64,000 nucleotides of DNA from Brumimicrobium oceani (GCF_003143775.1 NZ_QFRJ01000004.1:212491-276490); one strand, 5' to 3'; counted from the stretch's first letter, positions 17,406-26,762 are shown. Notes: a model not told the origin generated them from the letters alone. Made by a program: numbers and translations.

Positions 17406-17597
17406 CTATAGTTCGTCAATGTATTTTTTAATTGTTTCTTTCGCTTCTCCTGTTTTCTTTTGAAGTCTTCCAAGAAGTTCATCCTCTTTTCCTTCTTCAT
17501 ATTTCAAATCGTCATCTGTAAGGTCGCCATATTTCTGCTTTACCTTACCTTTTAATTCATTCCAATTTCCTTTAATCTTGTCTTCTGTTGATCCCAT
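17406..17597 (-). CDS. CsbD family stress-response protein
   Basis: This 63-residue, highly charged protein matches the CsbD pattern: [25 protein letters not shown] followed by an [16 protein letters not shown] segment (quoted in parts at residues 7-52). CsbD-like proteins are small, probably four-helix cytoplasmic proteins induced by general stress in many bacteria; their biochemical role is unknown. The gene stands alone with its own terminator, next to the divergent dnaJ-cbpM pair, which fits a stress-related neighbourhood. An identical copy lies at 43735-43926. Confidence 0.9.
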   Translation of the reverse strand: MGSTEDKIKGNWNELKGKVKQKYGDLTDDDLKYEEGKEDELLGRLQKKTGEAKETIKKYIDEL

Positions 17598-17923
17598 GTT
17601 TGTTTATTTTAAATTAATAATTGTTTGTTGATTGCAAGGTACGAAATATGTAGGCTTTTTGAAAATATACGCTGTTAAAGAAATTTAAATCCTATGCTCT
17701 TAACACCTGTTAACATTGACGTATTCGAGAAAACTAATGCATTCAACTTTACTCAATTCAAGGCAACAGATTACAAAGAAAACCCAATAAAGTGCCTTTT
17801 AAATAGTGCCTTTTAATATTGTAAATTTTACTTTAAAAGCTTAACTTAGGAAAATGGTCAGCAATGAATTATTTCGAATAATTATACTGACTTTAATTTA
17901 ACGTTCAAATAAAAATACAAACA
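17598..17923. other. 326-bp divergent intergenic region between csbD-like and dnaJ genes
   Basis: It must hold the promoters of both divergent genes, but I find no clean consensus box. A 12-bp direct repeat AGTGCCTTTTAA occurs at 17791-17802 and 17805-17816 (14-bp period), upstream of dnaJ. Confidence 0.5.
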
Positions 17924-18817
17924 ATGGACTTTGTAGATTACTATAAAATTTTAGGGGTAAGCAAGGGAGCGAGTGACAAAGAAATCAAGAAAGCTTACAG
18001 AAAGTTGGCCCGAAAATATCATCCTGACTTAAACCCTGATAACAAGGAGGCAGAGAAGAAATTCAAAGAGATCAATGAAGCGCATGAAGTACTGAGCAAT
18101 CCAGAAAACAGGGAAAAATACGATAAATACGGTAAGGATTGGATGCACGGTGAAGAATTTGAGAAAGCTAGGCAGCAGCAATCTTATCAAAGACAACAAT
18201 ATTCTGGAGGAGCTGGAGGACAAGGCTTTTCGGGCAGTGATTTCTCTGACTTTTTTGAATCTATGTTTGGCGGTGCAGGTGGCTCTTCGGGTCGTGGTGC
18301 AGCCCAGTTCAAGGGTCAAGATCTTAGTGCAAGTTTAGAACTCAACTTAACGGAGATTTATGAAACACATAAGAAGGTACTCACATTAAATGGCCAAAAA
18401 ATCAGATTGACAATTCCTGCAGGTATAGAAAACGGTCAAATCATTAGAATCAAAGGAAAAGGTGACGAGGGAATGAACGGTGGTCCGAATGGGGATTTAC
18501 TCATTAAATTCAGTATTATAAACAACACCAAATTCAAAAGAGATAAAGAAAACCTATATTCTACAGTTCACCTAGATTTATACACAGCACTTTTGGGTGG
18601 CGAGATTACGGTTGATACATTTGACGGCAAAGTAAAGCTTAAAATTGCAGCAGAAACCGCGAACGACACAAAAGTAAAACTGAAAGGAAAAGGCTTTCCT
18701 GTTTACAAGAAAGAAAGGGATTTTGGTGATTTAATCATTACTTACCAAATTGATATTCCTACAAATCTATCTGCCAAGGAAAAAGAGCTATTCAAAGAAC
18801 TTCAAAAATTAAGATAA
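17924..18817 (+). CDS. cbpA: CbpA-type DnaJ co-chaperone
   Basis: The 297-residue protein has an N-terminal J domain (1-70) with HPD at 33-35 and a Gly/Phe-rich region (about 90-125: [22 protein letters not shown]). The C-terminal substrate-binding domains include [19 protein letters not shown] and [18 protein letters not shown]. The cysteine-rich zinc finger of true DnaJ is absent, which places it in the CbpA class. It stimulates DnaK ATPase and delivers substrates. The gene is followed one base later by cbpM, its specific modulator, which confirms the class. An identical copy lies at 44253-45146. Confidence 0.93.
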   Translation: MDFVDYYKILGVSKGASDKEIKKAYRKLARKYHPDLNPDNKEAEKKFKEINEAHEVLSNPENREKYDKYGKDWMHGEEFEKARQQQSYQRQQYSGGAGGQGFSGSDFSDFFESMFGGAGGSSGRGAAQFKGQDLSASLELNLTEIYETHKKVLTLNGQKIRLTIPAGIENGQIIRIKGKGDEGMNGGPNGDLLIKFSIINNTKFKRDKENLYSTVHLDLYTALLGGEITVDTFDGKVKLKIAAETANDTKVKLKGKGFPVYKKERDFGDLIITYQIDIPTNLSAKEKELFKELQKLR

Positions 18818-18818
18818 G

Positions 18819-19118
18819 ATGGAAAAGCAAGAATATATATTGATAAAAACACTTTGTGTTCATTATAAAATTGAGATCTCTTTCATTAAAGAATTGAATA
18901 ATGTTGGACTTATTGAAATTAAACGGTTTGAAAATGAAGAAGTAATTCATGAAGAAAAGATTGGTGATTTAGAAAAAATGATTCGCCTTTATCATGAGTT
19001 AGACTTAAATATTGAAGGAATTGATGTTGTATTCAATCTGCTTCAAAAAGAAGTTCAACTCAAAGAACAAGTAAAAGAATTGCAAAACAGACTGCGATTT
19101 TATGAGGATGAACTCTAA
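18819..19118 (+). CDS. cbpM: Chaperone modulator CbpM
   Basis: The 99-residue protein has the CbpM/MerR-like helical pattern: an N-terminal HYKIEISFIKELNNVGLIEI segment resembling a winged-helix part, a central DLEKMIRLYHELDLNIEGIDVV segment, and a C-terminal coiled coil (LKEQVKELQNRLRFYEDEL). In other bacteria CbpM binds the J domain of CbpA and blocks its activity. It starts directly after cbpA (one base between stop and start codon), so the pair is surely co-transcribed. An identical copy lies at 45148-45447. Confidence 0.88.
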   Translation: MEKQEYILIKTLCVHYKIEISFIKELNNVGLIEIKRFENEEVIHEEKIGDLEKMIRLYHELDLNIEGIDVVFNLLQKEVQLKEQVKELQNRLRFYEDEL

Positions 19119-19215
19119 TAGGATTAACCTTAGAATAAACTCTTTAAACAAGCCAAAAGAAACATTAATTACACCGATTGAATTAATAAGTAATAGTTTT
19201 GCAAAAAAAATTGAA

Positions 19216-19872
19216 ATGAGAAACATATTTATTCTTCTCCTGGTTTTATTACCCTTACATGGATTGACACAAAAAAGTGACTTTGGAAATTGGCTTAATT
19301 ATTTTGGTAGCAAAACAATAAAAGACAACTTTAATTGGCACCATGAAGCACAATATAGAAATTACAATGAGATTGGTGATTTGGAGCAATTATTATTGCG
19401 AACTGGATTGGGTTATAATTTAACTGAAAACAACAATAATATTTTGCTTGGTTACGGGTTTATAAGAAGCGAAAACTACATTGGAACCACAGATGAAAAA
19501 GCGATAATTAATGAACACAGAATTTACCAACAATTCATTACAAAGCAATCTTTCGGCAGGGTTTCATTTCAACACAGGTATAGATTTGAACAGCGTTTCG
19601 TTGAAGACAAATTCAGAATGAGATTTCGCTACTTTCTCTCTACAAACATAGCTTTAACAAATCCTACAATTGTTGACAATACCTTTTATCTATCGGCATA
19701 CAACGAAATATTCCTTAACACTACAAAGACCATTTTTGATAGAAATAGACTTTATGGAGGGCTTGGTTATAAATTAAATAATAATCTGCGTTTTGAAGTC
19801 GCCTATATGAATCAATTCTTAGACAAAAGACAAAGAGATCAGCTGAATATCAATATATTTTTAAATCTATAA
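19216..19872 (+). CDS. DUF2490 family outer-membrane protein
   Basis: I place the start at the ATG at 19216, giving 218 residues with a clean signal peptide (MRNIFILLLVLLPLHGLTQ). The frame is open back to 19102 but the extra 38 residues are polar and overlap cbpM. The mature part shows the DUF2490 pattern: FGNWLNYFGSKTI, NWHHEAQYRNYNE, LLRTGLGYNL, EHRIYQQF, FQHRYRFEQRF, RFRYFLSTNIAL and a C-terminal strand ending FLNL. These features point to a small beta-barrel. Function is unknown. It lies between cbpM and the carbonic anhydrase gene (17 bases downstream), possibly in one transcript. An identical copy lies at 45545-46201. Confidence 0.85.
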   Translation: MRNIFILLLVLLPLHGLTQKSDFGNWLNYFGSKTIKDNFNWHHEAQYRNYNEIGDLEQLLLRTGLGYNLTENNNNILLGYGFIRSENYIGTTDEKAIINEHRIYQQFITKQSFGRVSFQHRYRFEQRFVEDKFRMRFRYFLSTNIALTNPTIVDNTFYLSAYNEIFLNTTKTIFDRNRLYGGLGYKLNNNLRFEVAYMNQFLDKRQRDQLNINIFLNL

Positions 19873-19889
19873 ATTAAACTATTCTCAAA

Positions 19890-20657
19890 ATGAAAAAAGT
19901 ATTCAAATTAACTATGCTCACATTAATTGTGGCAGGATTTACGGCTTGCAATCAGGGTGAACCAGCAAAGGCCGAAACTAAATCTGATGAGCAATCGACA
20001 GAACTAGAACAACCACAAGTACAAGAAGCCTTGGTGGAAGAAATTTTAACACAAGAACAACAAGCCGCACTTTCGCCTGATGACGTAATTCAGAGCTTCA
20101 AAGAAGGAAACGAAAGATTTATGAACAATGACCTTACAAAGAGAAACACATCTCAGCAAGTAAGAAATAGTACTTTGGCACAATTCCCAAAAGCGATTGT
20201 ATTGTCTTGTGTAGATAGTCGAGTACCGGTAGAAGATGTTTTAGACAGAGGAATTGGGGATATTTTCGTTGCTAGAGTTGCAGGAAACTTCGTGAATGTA
20301 GACATGCTTGGGAGTATGGAATACGCATGTGAAGTGGCGGGTTCAAAATTAGTACTCGTTATGGGGCATGAGCACTGTGGCGCAGTAAAAGCAGCTGTTG
20401 ACGATGTTCAATTGGGCAACATCACCCCAATGTTAGAAAAAATTAGACCAGCGGTTGACATGGTTGAATACAAAGGAGACCGCACATCTAAAAATCCAGA
20501 ATTTGTTGAAATGGCTTGCGCCAGTAATGTTAGACACACAATTAAAGAAATAAGAGAAAAAAGTCCAATTTTGAAGGAAATGGAAGACAACGGAGAAATC
20601 AAAATAGTGGGTGCTATTTATGACTTAGACACCGGGAAAGTTGATTTCATGGATTAA
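19890..20657 (+). CDS. Beta-class carbonic anhydrase, lipoprotein form
   Basis: The 255-residue product has the beta-carbonic anhydrase zinc site: C107 and the D109-R111 dyad in SCVDSR, then H160 and C163 in GHEHCG. It interconverts CO2 and bicarbonate. Unusually for a textbook enzyme it starts with a lipoprotein signal (hydrophobic 6-18, AGFTAC with C20), followed by a 40-residue Glu/Gln-rich linker. It should therefore be membrane-anchored outside the cytoplasm, perhaps supporting CO2/bicarbonate supply or pH control in the periplasm. A terminator follows at 20686-20717. An identical copy lies at 46219-46986. Confidence 0.92.
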   Translation: MKKVFKLTMLTLIVAGFTACNQGEPAKAETKSDEQSTELEQPQVQEALVEEILTQEQQAALSPDDVIQSFKEGNERFMNNDLTKRNTSQQVRNSTLAQFPKAIVLSCVDSRVPVEDVLDRGIGDIFVARVAGNFVNVDMLGSMEYACEVAGSKLVLVMGHEHCGAVKAAVDDVQLGNITPMLEKIRPAVDMVEYKGDRTSKNPEFVEMACASNVRHTIKEIREKSPILKEMEDNGEIKIVGAIYDLDTGKVDFMD

Positions 20658-20685
20658 TACCAGAAAATATCAATTCACTTTAAAT

Positions 20686-20717
20686 ATCCCCTTGGCTTTT
20701 GCTGAAGGGATTTTTTT
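20686..20717 (+). terminator. Terminator after the carbonic anhydrase gene
   Basis: ATCCC(C)TT and AAGGGAT form the stem, followed by TTTTTTT. A second perfect 12-bp inverted repeat (20676-20687 and 20724-20735) encloses it. Confidence 0.8.
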
Positions 20718-20853
20718 GCTTTTATATTTAAAGTGAGAATTCCAAAAGAAATTGAATGACTTAAAAAAACACCCAAAACACCACTTACATCAACACTGAT
20801 CTAGGCTAGAGAAAATAGCTGTTTTTTTATTTCATAATTAAATACAATTCCTA

Positions 20854-20882
20854 TTGTATGACATAAAAAGCCATTATCTTTG
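20854..20882 (+). promoter_or_regulatory. Promoter for the marC-like gene
   Basis: TTG at 20854-20856, an 18-base spacer and TATCTTTG at 20875-20882 match the Bacteroidota consensus. The ATG is 40 bases downstream of the -7 box. Confidence 0.7.
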
Positions 20883-20921
20883 CACACTTTTTAAGAAAAC
20901 AAACAACAAAAACAGTTGATT

Positions 20922-21518
20922 ATGAATGAGTTTTTTGCTTCTTTCAGTTTGAATGAGATCTTCAAAGCTACAATGGTTTTATTTGCTGTTATTGATATTA
21001 TCGGATCAATTCCTATCATTATAAAAATTAAAGAAACCTCTGGTGACATCCATGCCAATCGCATCACTTTGGTTTCTTTGGTAATCATGATTGCGTTTTT
21101 GATTACTGGTGAGAGTATATTGATGCTTTTTGGCGTTAACGTTGAATCTTTTGCCGTTGCCGGGGCATTTGTTCTTTTCGCCATGGCTTTAGAAATGATT
21201 ATGGGCATTGAATTATTTAAAGAAACACCTATAAAAGGAAAGAGCGTTGGTATTGTGCCATTGGCGTTTCCTATTATTGCCGGTGCTGGATCTATGACTA
21301 CATTAATATCTCTTCGTGCAGAATATGAAATGGTAAACATTTTAATTGCGATACTTATTAATATGATTATCGTTTACGCAACGTTGAAATTAACCAGAAG
21401 AATTGAACGTTTACTAGGTCCTGGAGGGGTGGCTATTTTGAAGAAAGTATTTGGTATTATATTATTGGCAATTGCAGTGAAGCTTTTCGCTTCGAACGTG
21501 ACGCAGTTGTTTCAGTAG
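20922..21518 (+). CDS. MarC family integral membrane protein
   Basis: The ATG at 20922 gives 198 residues with about six hydrophobic helices. MarC-type motifs are present: LFAVIDIIGSIPIIIKI in the first helix, AFVLFAMALEMIMG in the middle, and PLAFPIIAGAGSMTTLISL before the fifth helix. Despite the historic name, MarC proteins are not linked to multidrug resistance; the transported substrate is unknown. A consensus promoter precedes the gene and a strong terminator follows at 21577-21610, so it is a single-gene unit. An in-frame TTG two codons upstream (20916) is a less likely start. An identical copy lies at 47251-47847. Confidence 0.9.
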   Translation: MNEFFASFSLNEIFKATMVLFAVIDIIGSIPIIIKIKETSGDIHANRITLVSLVIMIAFLITGESILMLFGVNVESFAVAGAFVLFAMALEMIMGIELFKETPIKGKSVGIVPLAFPIIAGAGSMTTLISLRAEYEMVNILIAILINMIIVYATLKLTRRIERLLGPGGVAILKKVFGIILLAIAVKLFASNVTQLFQ

Positions 21519-21576
21519 AATTGGTTGAATTGACTTTAAATATATAAACGCTTTTTAGGTTGAAAGTTATACAAAC

Positions 21577-21610
21577 AAAAAACCCAGCAGATAAATCTGC
21601 TGGGTTTTTT
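21577..21610. terminator. Bidirectional terminator between marC-like gene and sodA
   Basis: AAAAAACCCAGCAG and CTGCTGGGTTTTTT are perfect complements around ATAAAT. A/T runs on both sides let it serve both convergent genes. Confidence 0.93.
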
Positions 21611-21630
21611 AATTTTTTTTGGTTTGGTTT

Positions 21631-21661
21631 TGTAGGCTTGCCCTATTAGGGCATGCCTACA
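21631..21661. repeat. REP-like palindrome
   Basis: TGTAGGCTTGCCCT and AGGGCATGCCTACA pair with a single mismatch around a 3-base loop. It lies between the bidirectional terminator and the sodA stop; such GTAGG-type palindromes are common dispersed elements in Bacteroidota. Confidence 0.65.
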
Positions 21662-21693
21662 AATTCAAAAACCAAAAATCCAAAAAATCAAAA

Positions 21694-22293
21694 TTATTTT
21701 GCTGCTGCAAACCTCTTATTTACTTCGTCCCAGTTAATAACATTGAAGAATGCATTAATATAGTCTGGTCTTCTGTTTTGGTAATTCAGGTAGTATGCAT
21801 GCTCCCAAACATCAAGTCCTAAAACAGGAGTTCCTTCACAACCTAATCCCATTAAAGGATTATCTTGGTTTGGAGTAGAACACACTTCTAACTTTCCGTC
21901 TTTTACACAAAGCCATGCCCAACCAGAACCAAATCTTGTTGCTGCAGCTTTAGCAAACTCATCTTTAAATGAATCAAATGAACCAAATGCCGATTCAATT
22001 GCTCCTTTGATATCACCTGTTGGCTCACCACCTCCGTTTGGAGACATTACCTTCCAGAATAAATCGTGGTTATAGAATCCACCACCGTTATTTCTAACCG
22101 CTGGTTTATCTGTGCAATTTGCTAAAATCTCTTCGATTGACTTTCCTTCAAGATCAGTTCCTTCAATCGCCGCGTTTAAATTATTTGTATATCCTTGATG
22201 GTGCTTACCATGGTGGATTTCCATTGTTTTCTTGTCAATATGTGGTTCTAATGCATCGTGTGCATACGGTAAATTTGGTAATTCAAATGCCAT
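21694..22293 (-). CDS. sodA: Superoxide dismutase, Mn-type
   Basis: The 199-residue protein is a complete Fe/Mn superoxide dismutase. Metal ligands are H27 (EIHHGKHH), H76 (GGFYNH), D161 and H165 (DVWEHAYY). G70-G72 in NNGGG together with Q143 in PNQDNPLM are the features that usually mark the manganese type, although cambialistic use cannot be excluded. It converts superoxide to peroxide and oxygen in the cytoplasm. A TATATTTG -7 box lies on the minus strand at 22329-22336. It lies next to the iron-sulfur assembly genes, consistent with oxidative-stress defence. An identical copy lies at 48023-48622. Confidence 0.95.
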   Translation of the reverse strand: MAFELPNLPYAHDALEPHIDKKTMEIHHGKHHQGYTNNLNAAIEGTDLEGKSIEEILANCTDKPAVRNNGGGFYNHDLFWKVMSPNGGGEPTGDIKGAIESAFGSFDSFKDEFAKAAATRFGSGWAWLCVKDGKLEVCSTPNQDNPLMGLGCEGTPVLGLDVWEHAYYLNYQNRRPDYINAFFNVINWDEVNKRFAAAK

Positions 22294-22328
22294 TTTGTAT
22301 GTTTTTTAAGTTAATAAATCTGTTTATC

Positions 22329-22336
22329 CAAATATA
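22329..22336 (-). promoter_or_regulatory. Candidate -7 box for sodA
   Basis: TATATTTG on the minus strand, 36 bases before the sodA start. The nearest TTG lies 21 bases upstream, slightly beyond the usual spacing. Confidence 0.45.
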
Positions 22337-22422
22337 AAGAATTAAAGGTGATATGACCAATCTTTACATCCAAAAAAGCTTAAAATTCTAACAAAACCAG
22401 TAGTTACTAGTGATGCGTGAAA

Positions 22423-23679
22423 TTAAAACTTCCAACCAAAATCATTTAAGAAAAGTTCGTCAATATCTGCTCTTAAAGCTTCATTTTCAACCTTATCTAA
22501 TATATCCCCAATAAAACCAGCTACCAGCAATTGTTTCGCACTTGCTGCCGAAATTCCTCGAGATCTTAAATAGTAAATGGCTTCTTGATCTAACTCTCCA
22601 ATTGTTGAACCATGCGAACAACGAACATCATCTGCATATATTTCTAATTCTGGTTTAGAATTTACACTTGCTGTTTTAGAAAGCAAAATGTTTTTATTCG
22701 ATTGGTAAGCTGCGATTTTCTGAGCATCTTGTCGAACAATAACTTTTCCGTTGAATACACCAACAGATTTACCATCCATAACACCTTTATATGATTCACT
22801 TGATGTACAGTTCGAATACAACTGATCAATAAGCGTATGGTTATCCATATGTTGGTTTTCTGTACCCAGATAAGCACCATTCATTTCAGTATGACAATTC
22901 TCACCTTCCACAATTACATCCAGTCCATTTCTCGTTAATTGTGCACCTGTTGTAATCGTATTGATTAAGAAATTACTGGATTCATCCTGAACAAACAGCT
23001 CATTTGAAATATGAAGAACATCTTTTGCTTCAGTTTGCAATTTATTAATTGTTAGACTTGCATTTGATTCAACGTGACCTTCCAACACAACATTTGTAAA
23101 ACTATTTGCTGAGTTTTTTGAATGAAAAGTCGCTATAACTTCAGACTTCGACCCGTTTTCTGCAAGGACAAAGTGGCGCGCATTTGCAATTACTTCTTCT
23201 CCTTCCAAAACATGTATCATGTGAATCGGGTGATTTGCCTTTTTATTCTTTTTAATCTGAATAAAAACACCACCTGTTTGGTAGGCTTTGTTGATTAAAG
23301 AAAAAACATTTTCTTCAGTTCCATCCACTAAATCAGAATAATACTCTTCATCTAATTCATCAATCTTTTGAACTGAAACAGCGTCATCATCCAAAATAGT
23401 TGATAAGGATTCGTCATAATATCCATTAACAAAAACCAATTGGTGTGCATTCAAATCTGCAATCGCGTACTCCTCTATATTGGTTGAAGCTTGTGTTTGT
23501 TTATATTTTCTTTTCACGTACTTAGCCACACGTGTATATTTCCACTCTTCTACCCTTGTCGTTGGGAAATCCATCCCAGTTAAAGCGTCCAAAGCCTGCT
23601 TTCTGACTTTAGAAATCGTTTCCGGTTTCTTAAAATCCGAGACAAACTCGAGTACTTTATTATCCAAAACTAATTCCAT
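22423..23679 (-). CDS. sufD: Fe-S cluster assembly scaffold protein SufD
   Basis: The 418-residue protein shows the SufB/SufD beta-helix core. Hallmark segments are RVEEWKYTRV near residue 41, ENCHTEMNGAYLG in the middle, KTASVNSKPELEIYADDVRCSHGSTIGELDQEAIYYLRSRGI (residues about 332-375, quoted in pieces) and a C-terminal SAASAKQLLVAGF. SufD joins SufB and SufC2 in the SufBC2D scaffold that builds iron-sulfur clusters and probably helps iron entry. Its start codon is separated from the sufC stop by two bases. It is the last gene of the sufABCD run; no sufS follows. An identical copy lies at 48752-50008. Confidence 0.95.
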   Translation of the reverse strand: MELVLDNKVLEFVSDFKKPETISKVRKQALDALTGMDFPTTRVEEWKYTRVAKYVKRKYKQTQASTNIEEYAIADLNAHQLVFVNGYYDESLSTILDDDAVSVQKIDELDEEYYSDLVDGTEENVFSLINKAYQTGGVFIQIKKNKKANHPIHMIHVLEGEEVIANARHFVLAENGSKSEVIATFHSKNSANSFTNVVLEGHVESNASLTINKLQTEAKDVLHISNELFVQDESSNFLINTITTGAQLTRNGLDVIVEGENCHTEMNGAYLGTENQHMDNHTLIDQLYSNCTSSESYKGVMDGKSVGVFNGKVIVRQDAQKIAAYQSNKNILLSKTASVNSKPELEIYADDVRCSHGSTIGELDQEAIYYLRSRGISAASAKQLLVAGFIGDILDKVENEALRADIDELFLNDFGWKF

Positions 23680-23681
23680 AT

Positions 23682-24437
23682 TTATTGCGCAATTTCTTCA
23701 TTAATCCAATCATAACCTTTTTCTTCCAATTCTAAGGCTAACTCTTTAGTTCCTGTTTTGATGATTTTTCCATCATTTAAAACATGAACAAAGTCTGGTT
23801 GGATATATTCTAGTAAACGTTGGTAGTGTGTAATCAAGATGATAGAGCGCCCTTCTGAACGCAATTTATTAACACCTTCCGAAACAATACGTAAAGCATC
23901 GATATCTAAACCAGAATCTGTTTCATCTAGAATTGCCAATTTCGGTTCTAACATTGCCATTTGGAAAATTTCATTTCTCTTTTTTTCCCCACCAGAGAAA
24001 CCAACATTCACTGCTCTACTTGCTAATTTGCTATCCAACTCCACGAGATTCGAAGCTGTTTTTACTTTCGCTAAGAAATCTTTAGCAGACATTTTATCTT
24101 CTTTTCGGTATTCGCGAATTTCATTAATCGCAGTACGCAAGAAGTTAATATTCGAAACACCTGGAATTTCTACAGGATATTGAAATGCCAAAAACAATCC
24201 TTCTTTTGCTCTGTCTTCCGCCTCAAGATCTAGTAGATCCACTCCGTCAAAGTCTACAGAACCACCCGTTACTTCATAACCATCTTTCCCTGCCAAAACA
24301 GAAGCCAAAGTTGATTTCCCAGAACCGTTAGGTCCCATAATTGCGTGAACTTCACCCGCTTTAACCCCCAAGTTTAGCCCTTTAAGTATTTCATGTCCTT
24401 CTTCAACTGAAGCGTGAAGATTTTTTATTGTTAACAT
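23682..24437 (-). CDS. sufC: Fe-S cluster assembly ATPase SufC
   Basis: The 251-residue ABC-type ATPase has Walker A GPNGSGKST at 35-43, a signature FSGGEKKRNE at about 147-156, Walker B LAILDET at 168-174 and a switch His in LITHYQR. The FSGGEKKRNE form of the signature and the ETDSGLDIDAL segment are specific for SufC. It powers the conformational changes of the SufBC2D scaffold. It sits between sufB (40 bases) and sufD (2 bases) on the minus strand. An identical copy lies at 50011-50766. Confidence 0.97.
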   Translation of the reverse strand: MLTIKNLHASVEEGHEILKGLNLGVKAGEVHAIMGPNGSGKSTLASVLAGKDGYEVTGGSVDFDGVDLLDLEAEDRAKEGLFLAFQYPVEIPGVSNINFLRTAINEIREYRKEDKMSAKDFLAKVKTASNLVELDSKLASRAVNVGFSGGEKKRNEIFQMAMLEPKLAILDETDSGLDIDALRIVSEGVNKLRSEGRSIILITHYQRLLEYIQPDFVHVLNDGKIIKTGTKELALELEEKGYDWINEEIAQ

Positions 24438-24477
24438 ATGCTGTAATTTTCTTTATTAAACGTTTTTATGAATTGAA

Positions 24478-25929
24478 TTATCCTACGGAATTTTCTAGTG
24501 AAATTTCCAATAGTTTTTGTGCTTCCACTGCAAATTCCATTGGCATGTGATTCAATACCTCTTTACAGTATCCGTTCACAATAAGTCCAATGGCTTTTTC
24601 AGAATCGATACCCCTTTGTTGACAATAGAAAATTTGATCTTCGCCAATTTTTGAAGTTGTTGCTTCATGCTCTACCCTTGCTGAACTGTTTTTGCATTCG
24701 ATATAAGGGAAGGTATGCGCTCCTGAACGGTCAGACAGCAACAAGGAATCACACTCTGATCTGTTTCTTGCATTTTCTGCACCTGCATGTATTTGCACTA
24801 AACCTCTGTAGGTGTTTTGAGACTCACCCGCAGAAATTCCTTTTGAAATAATGGTACTGCTTGTATTTTTCCCAAGGTGAACCATCTTAGATCCTGTATC
24901 TGCTTGCTGGAAATTATTGGTAACTGCAACAGAATAAAATTCACCAATAGAATTATCTCCTTTTAAAACACATGATGGATATTTCCAAGTAACTGCCGAA
25001 CCTGTCTCTACTTGTGTCCATGAAATTTTAGCATTTCTTTCACAAAGTCCTCGTTTTGTTACGAAATTAAAAACTCCTCCTACCCCGTCTTTATTTCCTG
25101 GGTACCAGTTTTGCACTGTTGAATATTTAATTTCAGCATCATCTAAAGCAATTAACTCAACCACTGCGGCATGCAACTGGTTTTCATCACGCATAGGAGC
25201 AGTACAACCTTCTAAGTAAGAAACATAAGAACCTTCATCTGCAACAACTAATGTTCTTTCAAACTGACCTGTTCCTCCTTCATTAATTCTAAAATAGGTC
25301 GAAAGCTCCATAGGGCAACGAACTCCTTTCGGAATGTAGCAGAATGAACCGTCGGTAAACACCGCACTATTCAAGGCTGCATAAAAATTATCTGTATGTG
25401 GAACAACAGTTCCCATATATTTCTTTACTAATTCTGGATGATTTTCTACTGCTTCGGAGAATGAACAGAAAATGATTCCTAATTCCCCCAACTTCTTCTT
25501 GAATGAAGTAGCTACAGATACAGAGTCTACAACAAAATCAACTGCAGTTCCAGTTAAACGTTGTTGTTCCTCCATTGAAATCCCCAATTTTTTCATGGTT
25601 TCTTTCATTTCTGGATCTACATCATCCCAGCTTTCATATTTTTTAGTTTGACCAGGAGCTGAATAATAAGAAATCGCCTGAAAATCTGGCTTCTCGTAAT
25701 TTACATGTGCCCAATCTGGCTCCTTCATAGTTGTCCATGCACGATATGCCTGCAACCTTTTTTCAAGTAACCACTCTGGTTCTTCTTTTTTAGATGATAT
25801 TAAACGAATAACATCTTCATCTAATCCCACAGGAATTGTATCTGACTTAAAATCAGATGTAAATCCATACTTATATTCTTGAACTTCTAAATTCCTTGCT
25901 AAATCTTCTTCTGTGTAAGTATTACTCAT
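24478..25929 (-). CDS. sufB: Fe-S cluster assembly protein SufB
   Basis: The 483-residue protein has the SufB N-terminal region ([23 protein letters not shown]) and central segments [22 protein letters not shown] and [22 protein letters not shown]. The C-terminal beta-helix part includes [24 protein letters not shown] and [21 protein letters not shown] (all quoted in pieces from about 190 to 440). The conserved cysteine in RSECDSLL is a candidate cluster ligand. SufB is the main scaffold subunit on which Fe-S clusters form. It lies downstream of sufA (79 bases) and upstream of sufC. An identical copy lies at 50807-52258. Confidence 0.97.
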   Translation of the reverse strand: MSNTYTEEDLARNLEVQEYKYGFTSDFKSDTIPVGLDEDVIRLISSKKEEPEWLLEKRLQAYRAWTTMKEPDWAHVNYEKPDFQAISYYSAPGQTKKYESWDDVDPEMKETMKKLGISMEEQQRLTGTAVDFVVDSVSVATSFKKKLGELGIIFCSFSEAVENHPELVKKYMGTVVPHTDNFYAALNSAVFTDGSFCYIPKGVRCPMELSTYFRINEGGTGQFERTLVVADEGSYVSYLEGCTAPMRDENQLHAAVVELIALDDAEIKYSTVQNWYPGNKDGVGGVFNFVTKRGLCERNAKISWTQVETGSAVTWKYPSCVLKGDNSIGEFYSVAVTNNFQQADTGSKMVHLGKNTSSTIISKGISAGESQNTYRGLVQIHAGAENARNRSECDSLLLSDRSGAHTFPYIECKNSSARVEHEATTSKIGEDQIFYCQQRGIDSEKAIGLIVNGYCKEVLNHMPMEFAVEAQKLLEISLENSVG

Positions 25930-26008
25930 CTTTGAATTATTTTATTTTTAAATAGTGTCTAGACGGAAACATCTCAAAATTAATCGTTTTTCTGTTTCCA
26001 GCCAGCCT

Positions 26009-26332
26009 CTAAATAGAGAAACTCTCTCCACAACCACAGGTCCTATCTGCGTTTGGATTAACGAATACAAAACCCTTCCCGTTTAATCCTCCGGAAAAAT
26101 CTAATGTTGTACCTACGAGGTATAAAAAGCTCTTCTTATTAACGACTATCTTCACACCATTGTCCTCAAATGATTTATCATCCTCATGTTCAACGGTATC
26201 AAAATTAAGCTCATACATTAATCCAGAGCAACCACCACCTTGCACTCCAACACGGATGAAGCTATTCGGTTCTCCCGAATCCTCCATCAATCGAATGGCC
26301 TGTTTTCTAGCAGATTCTGTTACTTTTATCAT
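26009..26332 (-). CDS. sufA: A-type Fe-S carrier/assembly protein (SufA/IscA family)
   Basis: The 107-residue protein has the three family cysteines: C35 in GGGCSGLMY and C99/C101 in the C-terminal TCGCGESF. A-type carriers accept clusters from the SufBCD scaffold and deliver them to client enzymes. As the first gene of the minus-strand suf run, and with a matching -33/-7 promoter at 26391-26421, it probably starts the sufA-sufB-sufC-sufD operon. The family name cannot be split securely between SufA, IscA and ErpA by motif alone; context favours SufA. An identical copy lies at 52338-52661. Confidence 0.92.
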   Translation of the reverse strand: MIKVTESARKQAIRLMEDSGEPNSFIRVGVQGGGCSGLMYELNFDTVEHEDDKSFEDNGVKIVVNKKSFLYLVGTTLDFSGGLNGKGFVFVNPNADRTCGCGESFSI

Positions 26333-26390
26333 AGTTAAAACTTCGTTTACATGTTATTTATATTAAATCTAAATAACCCTCTTTAATGTG

Positions 26391-26421
26391 CAAAAATACC
26401 TAATTAATGGTATTTGCCAAA
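26391..26421 (-). promoter_or_regulatory. Promoter of the suf operon
   Basis: On the minus strand, TTTG (26421-26418), a 19-base spacer and TATTTTTG (26398-26391) match the Bacteroidota housekeeping consensus. Transcription would begin about 50 bases before the sufA start. Confidence 0.72.
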
Positions 26422-26762
26422 TTAAAAACTAGATTATTTTAATGGATTTTGGAAATGCGACAGAAGTGAGGGAAAAAGAGAAAAGAAAGATTTTAACCAC
26501 AAAGAGAACGGAGGCTTCACAAAGTACACCGAGAAAAGGAGAAAAAAAGGGGTTTAACTGCAAATGAAAAGAAGGTTTCGCTAAGCACCCCGTAAAGAGG
26601 AAAATGAGAAGGAGAGGGTGAAGTTGAACTAGTAGGGTTAGAAGAAACAAGACCACTCCAAAACACATTAACCATCAATAATCAATAAATAACAATTATC
26701 TCCTTATTTATAATCTTTCTAAAAAAGAAGACTGTTTTGACTTTTATCTGTAAAACAAACAA

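Noticed and set aside
19102..19215. Upstream extension of the DUF2490 gene to 19102
   Set aside because: It would overlap cbpM, add 38 polar residues and bury the clear signal peptide that begins at 19216.
20891..21340. 149-codon minus-strand open frame opposite the marC-like gene
   Set aside because: It is antisense to a clear membrane-protein gene with its own promoter and terminator and shows no independent motif.
26429..26668. 79-codon minus-strand open frame in the sufA-sufT spacer
   Set aside because: It spans the purine-rich degenerate repeat, which reads as hydrophobic Leu/Phe codons on the other strand. There is no supporting motif or neighbour link.
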